13,890 nt of DNA from the NCBI GenBank assembly GCA_937868455.1, contig CALMMO010000453.1:1-13890 (forward strand), given 5' to 3'. Both the position numbers and the translations under genes were made by a program. The stretch comes from an uncultured Marmoricola sp. (GTDB lineage Bacteria > Actinomycetota > Actinomycetes > Propionibacteriales > Nocardioidaceae). Positions 1 through 8,734 of this stretch are shown one piece after another. Numbering within the stretch: the first letter of the stretch is position 1; every line of letters begins with the position of its first letter. The notes beneath the pieces were generated by a model, which was not told where the DNA came from, did no database searches, and saw nothing but the letters and a program-made list of their open reading frames with translations.

Positions 1-4
1 CCCA

Positions 5-18
5 TGTGAAGTTTCACA
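5..18. repeat. Short inverted repeat TGTGAA-GT-TTCACA
   Basis: Six-base arms TGTGAA (5-10) and TTCACA (13-18) are separated by two bases. Read as half-sites of a CRP/FNR-family protein this is TGTGA-N4-TCACA, two bases shorter in the spacer than the usual CRP arrangement. It shares the AAGTTTCAC string with the palindrome 20 bp downstream (9-17 and 29-37). It may be an operator half of that cluster, or part of the end of the gene that lies before the window. Function is not established by the sequence. Confidence 0.4.
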
Positions 19-29
19 GGGGAAGCGCA

Positions 30-55
30 AGTTTCACCGGGTACCCGGTGAAACT
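30..55. repeat. Perfect 26-bp palindrome upstream of nuoA
   Basis: The sequence reads identically on both strands over 26 bp: arm AGTTTCACCGG (30-40), centre GTAC (41-44), arm CCGGTGAAACT (45-55). As RNA it would fold into an 11-bp stem with a GUAC tetraloop. No T-tract follows (next bases are GCACGCGCG), so it is not a classical intrinsic terminator, though actinobacterial terminators often lack the U-run. It could therefore end transcription of the gene before the window, or serve as an operator for a dimeric regulator, about 25 bp upstream of the proposed -35 of the nuo promoter. Both readings fit; the perfect symmetry through the centre slightly favours a protein-binding site. Confidence 0.6.
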
Positions 56-79
56 GCACGCGCGTCGCGCCCCCCACAG

Positions 80-109
80 TTCGCACTACCCCCGAGTCGG
101 TCATAGGAT
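80..109 (+). promoter_or_regulatory. Candidate nuo operon promoter (-35 TTCGCA, -10 TAGGAT)
   Basis: TAGGAT at 104-109 fits the TAnnnT form of actinobacterial housekeeping -10 elements. TTCGCA at 80-85 matches four of six bases of TTGACA, with an 18-bp spacer. Transcription would start near 116, leaving a leader of about 57 nt before the nuoA start codon at 173. The -10 lies within the spacer of an 8-bp inverted repeat (91-98/110-117), so occupancy of that repeat would cover the promoter. This is pattern matching only; a promoter further upstream, outside the window, cannot be excluded. Confidence 0.4.
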
Positions 110-117
110 GACTCGGG
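91..117. promoter_or_regulatory. Inverted repeat flanking the -10 (possible operator)
   Basis: CCCGAGTC (91-98) and GACTCGGG (110-117) are exact reverse complements separated by 11 bp (99-109). The proposed -10 TAGGAT occupies the last six bases of that spacer. Centre-to-centre distance of the arms is 19 bp, close to two helical turns, so a dimer could bind one DNA face across the -10. The alternative is an RNA hairpin, but most of the repeat would lie upstream of the proposed transcription start. No specific regulator is recognised. Confidence 0.4.
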
Positions 118-122
118 CGATT

Positions 123-138
123 CGTGAACGCTTTCACA
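123..138. promoter_or_regulatory. CRP/GlxR-like site CGTGA-ACGCTT-TCACA
   Basis: Positions 123-127 CGTGA and 134-138 TCACA with a 6-bp spacer match the CRP-family consensus TGTGA-N6-TCACA at nine of ten defined positions. It lies between the proposed transcription start (about 116) and the nuoA ribosome binding site (162-168), a position where binding would be expected to repress or modulate rather than activate, if the proposed promoter is right. Control of respiratory genes by CRP/GlxR-type regulators is known in actinobacteria; that this site is bound is inference. Confidence 0.35.
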
Positions 139-172
139 TGCTCACGAAGTGTTCGCCGTGCAAGGAGGAACG

Positions 173-532
173 ATGCAGCTTTATACGCCGATTGTGGCGC
201 TGATGGCTTTGGCCCTTGGCTTCGCGGTTTTCTCGATCATCATGAGTGCCGTCGTAGGTCCCAAGCGCTACAACAAAGCCAAGGCAGACGCCTACGAGTG
301 TGGGATTCAGCCCACCCCTCAGGCCGCCGAGGGCGGGCGCTTCCCGGTGCGCTACTACATCACCGCGATGCTGTTCATCGTCTTCGACATCGAGATCGTG
401 TTCCTGTACCCGCTGGCTGTGGCCTACGACCAGATGAAGTTGTTTGGATTCATCGAAATGGTTCTGTTCATCGTCCCCGTGTTCGTCGCCTACTGGTACG
501 TGTGGCGCCGCGGCGGGCTCGAGTGGGACTGA
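173..532 (+). CDS. nuoA: NADH-quinone oxidoreductase subunit A
   Basis: NuoA is a small membrane subunit of complex I that sits near the quinone access region beside NuoH, J and K. The 119-residue product has the family length and three hydrophobic segments (about residues 8-28, 63-83 and 92-111). The loop after the first helix carries the conserved YECG (41-44, Cys43) and helix 2 the conserved [10 protein letters not shown] (71-80) with acidic residues Asp72 and Glu74. The ATG at 173 is chosen because an excellent ribosome binding site AAGGAGG (162-168) precedes it by 4 nt; an in-frame GTG at 149 would put that site inside the gene and add eight residues not typical of the family. First gene of the operon; 13 nt separate it from nuoB. 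Confidence 0.97.
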   Translation: MQLYTPIVALMALALGFAVFSIIMSAVVGPKRYNKAKADAYECGIQPTPQAAEGGRFPVRYYITAMLFIVFDIEIVFLYPLAVAYDQMKLFGFIEMVLFIVPVFVAYWYVWRRGGLEWD

Positions 533-545
533 TTGGAGAACAAGA

Positions 546-1100
546 ATGGGCATCGAAGAGAAACTCCCAAGTGGGGTTCTCCTCACCACAGTTGAGGGCG
601 TTGCGGGTTATTTCCGTAAGGCGTCGTTTTGGCCAGCTACCTTCGGTTTGGCGTGCTGCGCCATCGAGATGATGACCACTGGTGGCCCGAAGTACGACTT
701 GGCTCGTTTCGGCATGGAGGTCTTCCGGGCCTCGCCGCGCCAGGCCGACTTGATGATCGTGGCCGGTCGAGTGAGCCAGAAGATGGCGCCGGTTCTGCGC
801 CAGATCTATGACCAAATGGCCGAACCCAAGTGGGTCTTGGCCATGGGTGTCTGCGCGAGTTCGGGTGGGATGTTCAACAACTACGCCATCGTCCAGGGTG
901 TCGACCACGTCGTTCCGGTCGACATTTACCTGCCTGGTTGCCCTCCGCGCCCTGAAATGTTGATCGACGCGATCGACAAACTGCACAAGCAACTGCAGGG
1001 CACCAAGCTCGGCGCCAACCGGATCGCCCAGATTCGTGAACTTGAAGAAGAAGGCCTCAACGCCTTGCCGACCTCGCAGATGAAGGGGCTGCTTCGATGA
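546..1100 (+). CDS. nuoB: NADH-quinone oxidoreductase subunit B (cluster N2)
   Basis: NuoB carries the terminal [4Fe-4S] cluster N2, which passes electrons to quinone at the interface with NuoD. The 184-residue product shows all four ligands: the tandem Cys37-Cys38 in [10 protein letters not shown], Cys103 in MGVCASSGG, and Cys132 in LPGCPPRPE. The [16 protein letters not shown] stretch (46-61) is the conserved part lining the cluster and quinone chamber. The start at 546 follows GGAG (535-538) by 7 nt; the open frame continues upstream across the end of nuoA but those residues do not resemble the family. The soluble protein lies on the cytoplasmic side in the connecting module. It overlaps nuoC by ATGA. 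Confidence 0.97.
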   Translation: MGIEEKLPSGVLLTTVEGVAGYFRKASFWPATFGLACCAIEMMTTGGPKYDLARFGMEVFRASPRQADLMIVAGRVSQKMAPVLRQIYDQMAEPKWVLAMGVCASSGGMFNNYAIVQGVDHVVPVDIYLPGCPPRPEMLIDAIDKLHKQLQGTKLGANRIAQIRELEEEGLNALPTSQMKGLLR

Positions 1101-1801
1101 GTGAAGAGACTGTGCCGGCCCCCGTCGAGGAAGGCACCCAGACCGTTAACCGGGCAGTCGAGCACCGCACTGGCATGTTCGGTGTGCGTGGCTCGGGAGA
1201 CACCTCCGGCTACGGCGGCATCCAACGCAGCATCGAAATGCCAGCGGCTAGCCAGCCCCCCTTCGGTGGTTGGTACGACGAGGTCCACTCGGCCTTGGTC
1301 GAGGCGGCCGCCGCGAGCAGCATTGAGAACGCGCTCGAATCAGTAGTCGTCGACCGCGGTGAGATCACCTTCCACATCCGCCGCGAGGACTTGCCAGGCC
1401 TGGCCAGGCTGTTGCGCGATGACGAGAAGTTGCGCTTCGAGGTGTGCTCCAGCGTGAGCGGCGTGCACTACCCCGAAGACACCGGGCGCGAATTGCACGC
1501 GGTCTACCACTTGCTCTCGATCACCCACAATCGTCGGATTCGTCTCGAGGTCACCGCACCCGATGCCGATCCGCACATTCCGAGCGTGGTGCCGACGTAC
1601 CCGACGGCTGATTGGCACGAGCGCGAGACGTGGGACATGTTCGGGATCATCTTTGATGACCACCCGGCGTTGACTCGCATCTTGATGCCTGACGACTGGC
1701 CCGGTCACCCACAGCGCAAGGACTACCCCCTTGGTGGCATCCCGGTTGAGTACAAGGGCGCGACCACTCCTCCTCCGGACCAGCGCAGGAGCTACAACTA
1801 A
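1097..1801 (+). CDS. nuoC: NADH-quinone oxidoreductase subunit C (30 kDa subunit)
   Basis: NuoC is a cofactor-free structural subunit of the connecting module that packs against NuoD and NuoB. The 234-residue product has the family signature [10 protein letters not shown] (175-184) followed by the conserved C-terminal [19 protein letters not shown] and VEYKG. The first 70 or so residues are a low-conservation Gly/Ser/Pro-rich extension, seen commonly in actinobacterial NuoC, before the folded domain. nuoC is a separate gene from nuoD, unlike the fused nuoCD of E. coli. Start ATG at 1097 overlaps the nuoB stop by 4 bp; the stop TAA shares its last base with the nuoD start (TAATG). Confidence 0.96.
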   Translation: MSEETVPAPVEEGTQTVNRAVEHRTGMFGVRGSGDTSGYGGIQRSIEMPAASQPPFGGWYDEVHSALVEAAAASSIENALESVVVDRGEITFHIRREDLPGLARLLRDDEKLRFEVCSSVSGVHYPEDTGRELHAVYHLLSITHNRRIRLEVTAPDADPHIPSVVPTYPTADWHERETWDMFGIIFDDHPALTRILMPDDWPGHPQRKDYPLGGIPVEYKGATTPPPDQRRSYN

Positions 1802-3138
1802 TGCCAAACACCGATCCTTACGCACAGTCCAGCGAGACCTCGCAGGGCCGCGTCTTCACTGTTACCGGCCAAGACTGGGACTCATTGGTCTCCGGCATCG
1901 CCGATGAAGGTGATGACCGCGTTGTCGTCAACATGGGTCCTCAGCACCCATCGACCCACGGCGTGCTTCGCCTGATCCTCGAACTCGAAGGTGAAACGGT
2001 CACCGAAGCCCGCGCGGGCATCGGCTACCTGCACACCGGCATCGAGAAGAACATGGAGTACCGCTCCTGGACTCAGGGCGTGACCTTCTGCACCCGCATG
2101 GACTACCTCTCGCCGTTCTACAACGAGATGACCTACTGCCTTGGCGTTGAGCGCCTACTGGGCATCGAAGACCAGGTGCCTGAGAAGGCTCAGGTCATGC
2201 GGGTCATGTTGATGGAGCTCAACCGCATCTCCTCTCACCTGGTCGCAATCGCAACCGGTGGCATGGAGATTGGCGCACTGACCGTCATGACGATCGGTTT
2301 CCGTGAGCGCGAAGAGATCTTGAAGATCTTCGAAATCATCACCGGCCTGCGCATGAACCACGCGTTCATCCGCCCCGGTGGCGTGGCCCAAGACCTCCCG
2401 GCCGGTTCGCTCGACGACGTACGCCGCGTGGTGGCGCTGTTCAAGAAGCGTCTTCCTGAGTACTCCGCACTGTGTAACGCCAACCCGATCTTCAAGGCTC
2501 GCCTCGAAGGTGTCGGTCACCTTGACTTGGCCGGCTGCTTGGCGCTGGGCATCACCGGTCCGGTGTTGCGTTCCACGGGTTACCCCTGGGACCTGCGCAA
2601 GGACCAGCCTTACAGCGGCTACGAGGACTATGACTTCGACGTCATCACCTGGGACACCGCCGACTCCTACGGCCGCTTCCGCATCCGTCTCGATGAGATG
2701 TGGGAGTCGCTGAAGATCATTGAGCAGTGCGTAACTCGTCTCGAAGGTCTCGAAGGCGCACCCGTGATGATCGATGACAAGAAGATCGGCTGGCCCAGCC
2801 AGTTGTCGATTGGCTCCGATGGCATGGGCAACAGCCCCGAGCACATCAAGCACATCATGGGCGAGTCGATGGAAGCCCTGATTCACCACTTCAAGTTGGT
2901 GACCGAGGGCTTCAAGGTCCCGGCTGGTCAGGTCTATGTGCCGATTGAGTCGCCTCGCGGTGAACTCGGCGCGCACATCGTCTCTGAAGGCGGCACCCGT
3001 CCGTTCCGCGTGCACTTCCGCGACCCGTCGTTCACCAACCTCCAAGCCACCTCGATCATGAGTGAGGGTGGCCAGGTTGCCGACGTGATCGTGGCGATTG
3101 CCTCCATCGATCCTGTGATGGGTGGCGTTGACCGATGA
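1801..3138 (+). CDS. nuoD: NADH-quinone oxidoreductase subunit D (49 kDa, quinone site)
   Basis: NuoD forms most of the quinone-binding pocket facing cluster N2 and descends from the large subunit of [NiFe] hydrogenases. In the 445-residue product the conserved [14 protein letters not shown] begins at residue 45. His53 and Tyr102 (in RMDYL) correspond by alignment to Thermus Nqo4 His38 and Tyr87, the residues that bind the quinone headgroup. The C-terminus with [20 protein letters not shown] and the final DPVMGGVDR is typical. The hydrogenase Ni-Fe cysteines are absent, as expected. About 35 N-terminal residues precede the conserved core. The gene overlaps nuoC by 1 bp and nuoE by 4 bp. Confidence 0.97.
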   Translation: MPNTDPYAQSSETSQGRVFTVTGQDWDSLVSGIADEGDDRVVVNMGPQHPSTHGVLRLILELEGETVTEARAGIGYLHTGIEKNMEYRSWTQGVTFCTRMDYLSPFYNEMTYCLGVERLLGIEDQVPEKAQVMRVMLMELNRISSHLVAIATGGMEIGALTVMTIGFREREEILKIFEIITGLRMNHAFIRPGGVAQDLPAGSLDDVRRVVALFKKRLPEYSALCNANPIFKARLEGVGHLDLAGCLALGITGPVLRSTGYPWDLRKDQPYSGYEDYDFDVITWDTADSYGRFRIRLDEMWESLKIIEQCVTRLEGLEGAPVMIDDKKIGWPSQLSIGSDGMGNSPEHIKHIMGESMEALIHHFKLVTEGFKVPAGQVYVPIESPRGELGAHIVSEGGTRPFRVHFRDPSFTNLQATSIMSEGGQVADVIVAIASIDPVMGGVDR

Positions 3139-3800
3139 AAGAAGGAAACGTGAAGGGGATCGACCCCACGACGTACGACGAACTCAAGCAGATCGCGGCC
3201 CGCTACCCCCACAAGCGCTCGGGGCTGTTGCCGATGCTGCACTTGGTGCAATCGGCTCAAGGCCAGATCACTCCTGAGGGCATCGAAGCGTGCGCGGAGA
3301 TTTTGGAGATCACCGCCGCTGAAGTCAGCGGTGTGGCGACGTTCTACACGATGTACAAGCGCAAGCCGGTCGGTGACTACCACGTCGGCGTGTGCACCAA
3401 CACCTTGTGTGCGGTGATGGGTGGCGACGCGATCTTCGCGAAGTTGAAGGACCACCTTGATCTGGGCAACGACGAGACCACCGAAGACGGCAAGATCTCG
3501 CTGGAGCACGTCGAGTGCAACGCAGCGTGCGACTACGCACCTGTCGTGATGGTCAACTGGGAGTTCATGGACAACCAGACCCCCGAGTCGGCCACTGCGT
3601 TGGTCGATGACCTGCGTGCTGGCAAAGAGGTCCACTCCACCCGAGGCCCCAAGTTGTGCACCTGGCGCGAAGCCGAGCGTGTCTTGGCAGGTTTCAACGA
3701 CGGCCAAGCCGATCAGGGCCCTGCCGCTGGTCCGGCCTCATTGGTGGGCCTGAGCATCGCCAACGACAAGGGCTGGACCGCACCGGAGGGGGACAACTGA
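3135..3800 (+). CDS. nuoE: NADH-quinone oxidoreductase subunit E (cluster N1a)
   Basis: NuoE is the thioredoxin-fold [2Fe-2S] subunit of the NADH module, next to the FMN of NuoF; its cluster N1a lies off the main electron path. The 221-residue product has the four ligands Cys87 and Cys92 (CTNTLC) and Cys128 and Cys132 (ECNAAC). The N-terminal helical part includes LLPMLHLVQ and [11 protein letters not shown], both conserved. After about residue 175 a Gly/Ala-rich tail of some 45 residues extends past the core fold. Start is uncertain: ATG 3135 couples to nuoD by ATGA but has only a weak GGGTGG upstream, while an in-frame GTG at 3150 follows GAAGGA (3141-3146) closely. The choice affects only five residues. 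Confidence 0.96.
   Translation: MKEGNVKGIDPTTYDELKQIAARYPHKRSGLLPMLHLVQSAQGQITPEGIEACAEILEITAAEVSGVATFYTMYKRKPVGDYHVGVCTNTLCAVMGGDAIFAKLKDHLDLGNDETTEDGKISLEHVECNAACDYAPVVMVNWEFMDNQTPESATALVDDLRAGKEVHSTRGPKLCTWREAERVLAGFNDGQADQGPAAGPASLVGLSIANDKGWTAPEGDN
3141..3146 (+). promoter_or_regulatory. Possible ribosome binding site for an alternative nuoE start
   Basis: GAAGGA lies 3 nt before an in-frame GTG at 3150. It is a better purine-rich match than anything before ATG 3135, but the spacing is shorter than ideal. If used, NuoE would be five residues shorter and the gap to nuoD would be 11 nt. Confidence 0.3.
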
Positions 3801-3801
3801 C

Positions 3802-5130
3802 ATGGACACCCTGACACCTGTGCTCACCAAGAACTGGGCAGATGATCGTGCCTGGACCCTGGAGGCCTACACCAACCAAGGTGGCTACGGCGCCTTGAAG
3901 AAGGCCTTGGCCATGCAGCCTGGCGACGTGATCGAGGCCGTGAAGGCTTCGGGCCTGCGTGGTCGCGGCGGCGCTGGCTTCCCCACCGGCATGAAGTGGG
4001 GCTTCTTGCCTCCCGACGAGGAAGGCAAGGCTCCCAAGGACCGCTACCTCGTCGTCAACGCTGATGAGTCAGAGCCGGGCACCTGCAAAGACATTCCGCT
4101 GATGATGGCTAGCCCGCACACCCTGGTCGAGGGCGTGATCATCTCCAGCTACGCCATTCGCGCCAAGCACGCCTTCATCTACGTGCGCGGCGAAGTGCTG
4201 CACGTCATCCGTCGGCTCCAGGCTGCGGTGCAAGAGGCCTACGCTGCCGGACACCTCGGCAAAGACATCCACGGCTCGGGCTACAACCTCGACCTGATCG
4301 TGCACGCCGGCGCTGGTGCCTACATCTGTGGTGAAGAAACCGCACTGCTTGACTCACTTGAGGGCCGTCGCGGCCAACCCCGGTTGCGCCCGCCGTTCCC
4401 CGCGGTTGCAGGGTTGTACGCCAGCCCGACCGTGATCAACAACGTCGAGTCGATCTCAAGCGTGCCCAGCATCTTGGAGCACGGCGCTGACTGGTTCGCA
4501 TCGATGGGCACCGAGAAGTCCAAGGGCTTTGGCATCTTCTCCCTCTCGGGCCACGTGGCCAACCCCGGTCAGTACGAAGCGCCCCTGGGCATCACCTTGC
4601 GCAAGCTCATCGAACTTGCCGGCGGCATGCGTAATGGGCACGAGTTGAAGTTCTGGACCCCCGGTGGTTCCTCAACCCCGCTCTTGACCAGCGAGCACCT
4701 CGACGTACCTCTGGACTTTGAGGGTGTCGGCGCGGTCGGCTCCATGCTGGGCACTCGTGCGCTGCAGATCTTCGACGAAACGACCTGTGTCGTGCGTGCG
4801 GTGCTGCGCTGGACTGAGTTCTACAAGCACGAGTCGTGTGGCAAGTGCACCCCGTGCCGGGAAGGCTCGTGGTGGCTGGTTCAGACCCTGAGCAAGCTCG
4901 AAAAGGGTCAGGGCCAAGAGTCGGACTTGGAGCAGTTGCTCGACATCTGCGACAACATCTTGGGCCGCTCGTTCTGTGCCCTCGGTGATGGCGCAACCAG
5001 CCCGATCAGCTCATCGATTAAGTACTTCCGCGACGAATACCTCGCGCACCTCGAGCACGGCGGCTGCCCGTTTGACCCGGCCGCGTCCGCTCTTCACACC
5101 GACGCCGGTCAACTGGAGGTTGGGGCATGA
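3802..5130 (+). CDS. nuoF: NADH-quinone oxidoreductase subunit F (NADH/FMN, cluster N3)
   Basis: NuoF binds NADH and FMN and carries [4Fe-4S] cluster N3, the entry point for electrons. The 442-residue product shows the glycine-rich FMN/NADH loop [13 protein letters not shown] (51-63), the conserved NADESEPGT (86-94), [12 protein letters not shown] (171-182), EGRRGQPR with RPPFP (187-200), and the N3 ligands Cys346, Cys349, Cys352 (SCGKCTPC) and Cys392 (FCALGDGA). Length and motif order are standard, with no missing ligand. ATG 3802 lies one base after the nuoE stop and is preceded by GGAGGGGG (3785-3792). It overlaps nuoG by ATGA. Cytoplasmic tip of the peripheral arm. Confidence 0.98.
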   Translation: MDTLTPVLTKNWADDRAWTLEAYTNQGGYGALKKALAMQPGDVIEAVKASGLRGRGGAGFPTGMKWGFLPPDEEGKAPKDRYLVVNADESEPGTCKDIPLMMASPHTLVEGVIISSYAIRAKHAFIYVRGEVLHVIRRLQAAVQEAYAAGHLGKDIHGSGYNLDLIVHAGAGAYICGEETALLDSLEGRRGQPRLRPPFPAVAGLYASPTVINNVESISSVPSILEHGADWFASMGTEKSKGFGIFSLSGHVANPGQYEAPLGITLRKLIELAGGMRNGHELKFWTPGGSSTPLLTSEHLDVPLDFEGVGAVGSMLGTRALQIFDETTCVVRAVLRWTEFYKHESCGKCTPCREGSWWLVQTLSKLEKGQGQESDLEQLLDICDNILGRSFCALGDGATSPISSSIKYFRDEYLAHLEHGGCPFDPAASALHTDAGQLEVGA

Positions 5131-7496
5131 CAACCACGCCTGCCAAGTCCGACTTGGTGACGCTGACCATCGATGGCATCGAGGTCAGCGTTGCGCCGAA
5201 CACCTTGGTGATCCGTGCTGCTGAGCAAATCGGCGTACAGATCCCGCGGTTCTGCGATCACCCGCTCCTTGACCCTGTTGGTGCCTGCCGACAGTGCCTG
5301 GTCGACGTACCTGATGCTGGCAATGGCCGTGGCTTCCCCAAGCCCCAGGCCTCCTGCACGCTGACCGTTGCTCCCGGCATGGTGGTCAACACTCAGGCCA
5401 CCTCATCGGTTGCTGACAAGGCTCAGCGCGGCGTGATGGAACTCCTGCTGATCAACCACCCCCTTGACTGCCCCGTGTGTGACAAGGGCGGCGAATGCCC
5501 GCTGCAGAACCAAGCCATGAGCAATGGCAACGGAGAGTCGCGATTCGCCAACGAACCCGGCACCGTCAAGCGCACCTACCCCAAGCCGATCAACATCTCG
5601 GCTCAGGTGCTGCTCGATCGCGAGCGCTGCGTCTTGTGTGCTCGATGCACTCGGTTCTCCCAGCAGATCGCTGGTGACCCGTTCATCGCCCTGGTCGAAC
5701 GCGGTGCGTTGCAGCAAGTCGGCATCTACGAGCGTGAGCCGTTCGAGAGCTACTTCTCTGGCAACACCATCCAAATCTGTCCCGTGGGTGCACTCACGAG
5801 CGCGGAGTACCGCTTCCGCTCACGCCCCTTCGACCTCGTCAGCACCCCCGGTGTGTCCGAGCACGACGCCTGTGGCTCAGCCATCCGAGTTGATGCTCGT
5901 CGCGGCAAGGTGATGCGTCGCCTCTCAGGTGAAGACGCCGAAGTCAACGAAGAGTGGATCACCGACAAGGACCGCTTCGCTTTCCGTTACGCCGCCATGT
6001 CTGATCGGCTCACGCACCCGATGGTGCGCGAAGACGGCAAGCTTCGCCCGGCCTCATGGCTCGAAGCCTTCGCGGTCGCTGCCCGTGGACTCCAGGCAGC
6101 CAAGAGTGTCGGTGTGCTCACCGGTGGACGTCTGACCAACGAAGATGCCTACGCCTATTCGAAGTTCGCTCGCGTGGTGCTCAACACCAACGACATCGAC
6201 TTCCGGGCCCGTCAGCACTCCGCTGAAGAGGCTGGCTTCTTGGCCGAGCACATCGTGGCTCGTCAAGGCGTCACCTTCACCGATCTGGAGTCGGCGTCGG
6301 TCGTCGTACTCGCCGGGCTGGAGCCCGAAGATGAAGCCGGCTCGATCTTCTTGCGGCTTCGCAAGCGTTCGCGTCGCGGTGGTCGTGTAGTGACCATTGC
6401 GCCGTTCAGTTCGCGAGGCACCCGCAAGATGCAAGCTGAATTGGTTGCCACCAAGCCAGGCGACGAGGCCGCAGCTATTGCCAAGCTCAAGCTCGACTCC
6501 AATGCAGTCGTCCTTGTTGGCGAGCGTCTGGCCGCCGTGCCAGGTGCCCTCAGCGCCGCCGCTGCCGCAGCCACCAAGTCGGGTGCCCGACTGGCCTGGG
6601 TGCCGCGTCGCGCAGGTGACCGAGGCGCCCTCGAAACTGGTTGCTTGCCAACGCTGCTTCCTGGCGGCCGCCCGGTCTCCGACGCCTCTGCGCGAGTTGA
6701 CCTTGCTGCTGCGTGGGGTGTGGACCGCCTGCCCGAAACCGTCGGTCGCGACGGCAACGAGATCGTCTCCGCCGCCGCATCGGGCCTGCTCGACGCACTG
6801 GTGATCGCTGGTGTCGACTCAGCCGACCTGGCCGACCCGAGCTTGGCTCAGCAGGCCCTCGACAAGACCTTCGTGGTCAGCCTCGACCTGCGCGAGTCAT
6901 CGATCACTCAGTACGCCGATGTGGTCTTCCCGGTCGCAGCCGACACCGAAAAGGCCGGCAGCTACGTCAACTGGGAAGGCCGAGTTCGCGAGTTCGAGCA
7001 AGCCTTCGAGACCCCAGCCGCGCTGCCCGACCTGCGAGTGCTGGCCGGCATCGCTACCGAGATGGGCGTCGACCTCGGCTTCCGCACGCCCGCACAGGCC
7101 GCAGACCAGATGCACACCGTGGGTGCCTGGGATGGGGCTCGCGTCGCGGGCACCGTCACCAAGGCCGAGGGTGCAGCCGAAGGTCTGGTGCTCGCTGGCT
7201 GGAAACAGATGATCGACGACGGACGCATGCAAGACGGTGACCCCAAGCTTCGCGAGACCGCTCGCAAGCCAGTGGTCCTGGTCGGCGCTGCGACCCTCAA
7301 CGACCTCGGTGTCGCCGAGGGTGATGTCGTGAAGGTCAGTGGCGACAACGGTTCCATCGAATTGCCCGTAGCTCTCGCGGCCGACATGGCTCCAGGCACG
7401 GTGTGGGCGCCAGCAAGCGCTCCTGGTGCTTCGGTGCGTCACCTGGTTGGTCCCGCCGGCAGTCGGGTCCGCATTGCCGAAGGAGGCAAAGCCTGA
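5127..7496 (+). CDS. nuoG: NADH-quinone oxidoreductase subunit G (N1b, N4, N5; N7 lost)
   Basis: NuoG is the large subunit of the NADH module, carrying the cluster chain from NuoF towards NuoI. In the 789-residue product, N1b [2Fe-2S] ligands are Cys43, Cys54, Cys57 and Cys77; the His-coordinated N5 has His111, Cys115, Cys118 and Cys124; N4 has Cys168, Cys171, Cys174 and Cys218. The rest is a molybdopterin-oxidoreductase-like domain without expected cofactor, ending with a small beta-barrel. The N7 motif C-x2-C-x3-C-x27-C of E. coli NuoG is represented at the same spacing by Ser244, Asp247, Ser251 and Thr279, so N7 cannot form as usual. The region around 460-560 is Ala-rich and divergent. GGAGG (5115-5119) precedes the ATG by 7 nt; 4-bp overlap with nuoF. 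Confidence 0.97.
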   Translation: MTTTPAKSDLVTLTIDGIEVSVAPNTLVIRAAEQIGVQIPRFCDHPLLDPVGACRQCLVDVPDAGNGRGFPKPQASCTLTVAPGMVVNTQATSSVADKAQRGVMELLLINHPLDCPVCDKGGECPLQNQAMSNGNGESRFANEPGTVKRTYPKPINISAQVLLDRERCVLCARCTRFSQQIAGDPFIALVERGALQQVGIYEREPFESYFSGNTIQICPVGALTSAEYRFRSRPFDLVSTPGVSEHDACGSAIRVDARRGKVMRRLSGEDAEVNEEWITDKDRFAFRYAAMSDRLTHPMVREDGKLRPASWLEAFAVAARGLQAAKSVGVLTGGRLTNEDAYAYSKFARVVLNTNDIDFRARQHSAEEAGFLAEHIVARQGVTFTDLESASVVVLAGLEPEDEAGSIFLRLRKRSRRGGRVVTIAPFSSRGTRKMQAELVATKPGDEAAAIAKLKLDSNAVVLVGERLAAVPGALSAAAAAATKSGARLAWVPRRAGDRGALETGCLPTLLPGGRPVSDASARVDLAAAWGVDRLPETVGRDGNEIVSAAASGLLDALVIAGVDSADLADPSLAQQALDKTFVVSLDLRESSITQYADVVFPVAADTEKAGSYVNWEGRVREFEQAFETPAALPDLRVLAGIATEMGVDLGFRTPAQAADQMHTVGAWDGARVAGTVTKAEGAAEGLVLAGWKQMIDDGRMQDGDPKLRETARKPVVLVGAATLNDLGVAEGDVVKVSGDNGSIELPVALAADMAPGTVWAPASAPGASVRHLVGPAGSRVRIAEGGKA

Positions 7497-8734
7497 TGAG
7501 CGAATCTCTCAGCGCCTTTGGTCACGACCCGCTGTGGTTGGTGATCGTCAAGGCCGTGCTGATCTTCGTGGTGCTGGTCTTGCTGACGTTGTTCAACATC
7601 TGGGCAGAACGCCGCGTGGTGGCTCGCATGCAGCACCGCATCGGCCCCAACCGCTGGGGACCCTTCGGGTTGTTGCAGAGCCTGGCAGACGGCGTGAAGT
7701 TGGCCCTCAAGGAGGACCTCACTCCCAAGAACGCCGACAAGATCGTCTTCACCTTGGCCCCCGTGCTTTCGGTGGTGCCAGCGTTCATGACCTTCTCGGT
7801 GATCCCCTTCGGGCCTGAGGTGAAGGTGCCCTTCACCGACATCACCTCCCCCTTGCAGTTGACTGACATGCCGGTGGCCGTGCTCTTCGTGATGGCTATT
7901 GCCTCAGTCGGCATCTACGGCATCGTGTTGGGTGGTTGGTCTTCGGGCTCGACGTACTCCTTGCTTGGCGGCTTGCGCTCAAGCGCTCAGATGATCTCCT
8001 ACGAAGTTGCCATGGGATTGGCGCTGGTTTCGGTGTTTATGTACGCCGGCTCGATGTCGACCTCAGAGATCGTTGCGGCCCAAGAGCAATGGTGGTTCGG
8101 CTTCCAACTGTTCCCCAGTTTCGTGATCTACGTGATCGCGATGGTGGGCGAAACGAACCGGGCACCCTTTGACTTGCCCGAGGCCGAAGGTGAACTCGTG
8201 GGTGGTTTCCACACCGAGTACTCCAGCTTGAAGTTTGCGCTGTTCTTCTTGGCCGAATACATCAACATGGCCACCGTCTCGGCTATCGCCACCACCTTGT
8301 TCCTCGGGGGCTGGCGCGCGCCTTGGCCGATCAGCCAGATGTGGGCTGGAGCCAACGAAGGCTATTGGCCGGTGTTGTGGTTCTTCGCCAAGGTCTTCCT
8401 CTTCATCTTCATGTTCATTTGGTTGCGCGGATCGCTGCCTCGCCTTCGCTATGACCAGTTCATGCACTTTGGTTGGAAGGTGCTGATCCCGGTTGCCCTG
8501 GCATGGACCTTGGCAGTGGCGGCCTTGAAGGCGCTGACCAACAGCGGCTACCAACTTGACCGGCAGACCATGTTCATCATCATCGGCGTGGCACTCGTCG
8601 CGCTCCTGGCGTCGTTCATGATCCCTGCGAAAGAGAAGGCAGTCGCCGCACCAGCAAGCGATGAGCCCTTCGATGCTTTCAGTGGCGGTTACCCAGTGCC
8701 GCCGATGCCCGCTACTAAGGATGGGAAGCGCTGA
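7496..8734 (+). CDS. nuoH: NADH-quinone oxidoreductase subunit H
   Basis: NuoH is the membrane subunit that forms the floor of the quinone tunnel and links the peripheral arm to the membrane arm. The 412-residue product is strongly hydrophobic, consistent with the eight helices of the family. Conserved loops are [20 protein letters not shown] after the first helix and [17 protein letters not shown] (218-234), the charged loop lining the quinone channel. After the last helix there is a 34-residue hydrophilic tail (379-412) with [14 protein letters not shown], likely cytoplasmic and typical in style of actinobacterial NuoH. The start at 7496 is chosen over upstream codons because AAGGAGG (7480-7486) precedes it and it overlaps the nuoG stop by one base (TGATG). 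Confidence 0.97.
   Translation: MSESLSAFGHDPLWLVIVKAVLIFVVLVLLTLFNIWAERRVVARMQHRIGPNRWGPFGLLQSLADGVKLALKEDLTPKNADKIVFTLAPVLSVVPAFMTFSVIPFGPEVKVPFTDITSPLQLTDMPVAVLFVMAIASVGIYGIVLGGWSSGSTYSLLGGLRSSAQMISYEVAMGLALVSVFMYAGSMSTSEIVAAQEQWWFGFQLFPSFVIYVIAMVGETNRAPFDLPEAEGELVGGFHTEYSSLKFALFFLAEYINMATVSAIATTLFLGGWRAPWPISQMWAGANEGYWPVLWFFAKVFLFIFMFIWLRGSLPRLRYDQFMHFGWKVLIPVALAWTLAVAALKALTNSGYQLDRQTMFIIIGVALVALLASFMIPAKEKAVAAPASDEPFDAFSGGYPVPPMPATKDGKR

Noticed and set aside
30..75. Classical intrinsic terminator at the palindrome
   Set aside because: A good hairpin, but followed by GC-rich sequence with no T-run. Kept as a palindrome of undecided role instead.
149..172. GTG at 149 as the nuoA start
   Set aside because: It would place the AAGGAGG ribosome binding site inside the coding region; ATG 173 has ideal spacing and the family N-terminus.
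124..672. Plus-strand open frame of 182 codons spanning the leader, nuoA and the start of nuoB
   Set aside because: It overlaps two well-recognised genes in another frame and its Arg-rich translation resembles nothing.
2155..3045. 296-residue minus-strand open frame across nuoD
   Set aside because: A shadow of a strongly conserved gene in high-GC DNA; its translation is rich in Asp, His, Val and Arg with no domain resemblance.
7403..7495. Upstream extension of nuoH into nuoG
   Set aside because: The extra 31 residues are an out-of-frame reading of the nuoG end; ATG 7496 has AAGGAGG upstream and the usual one-base overlap.
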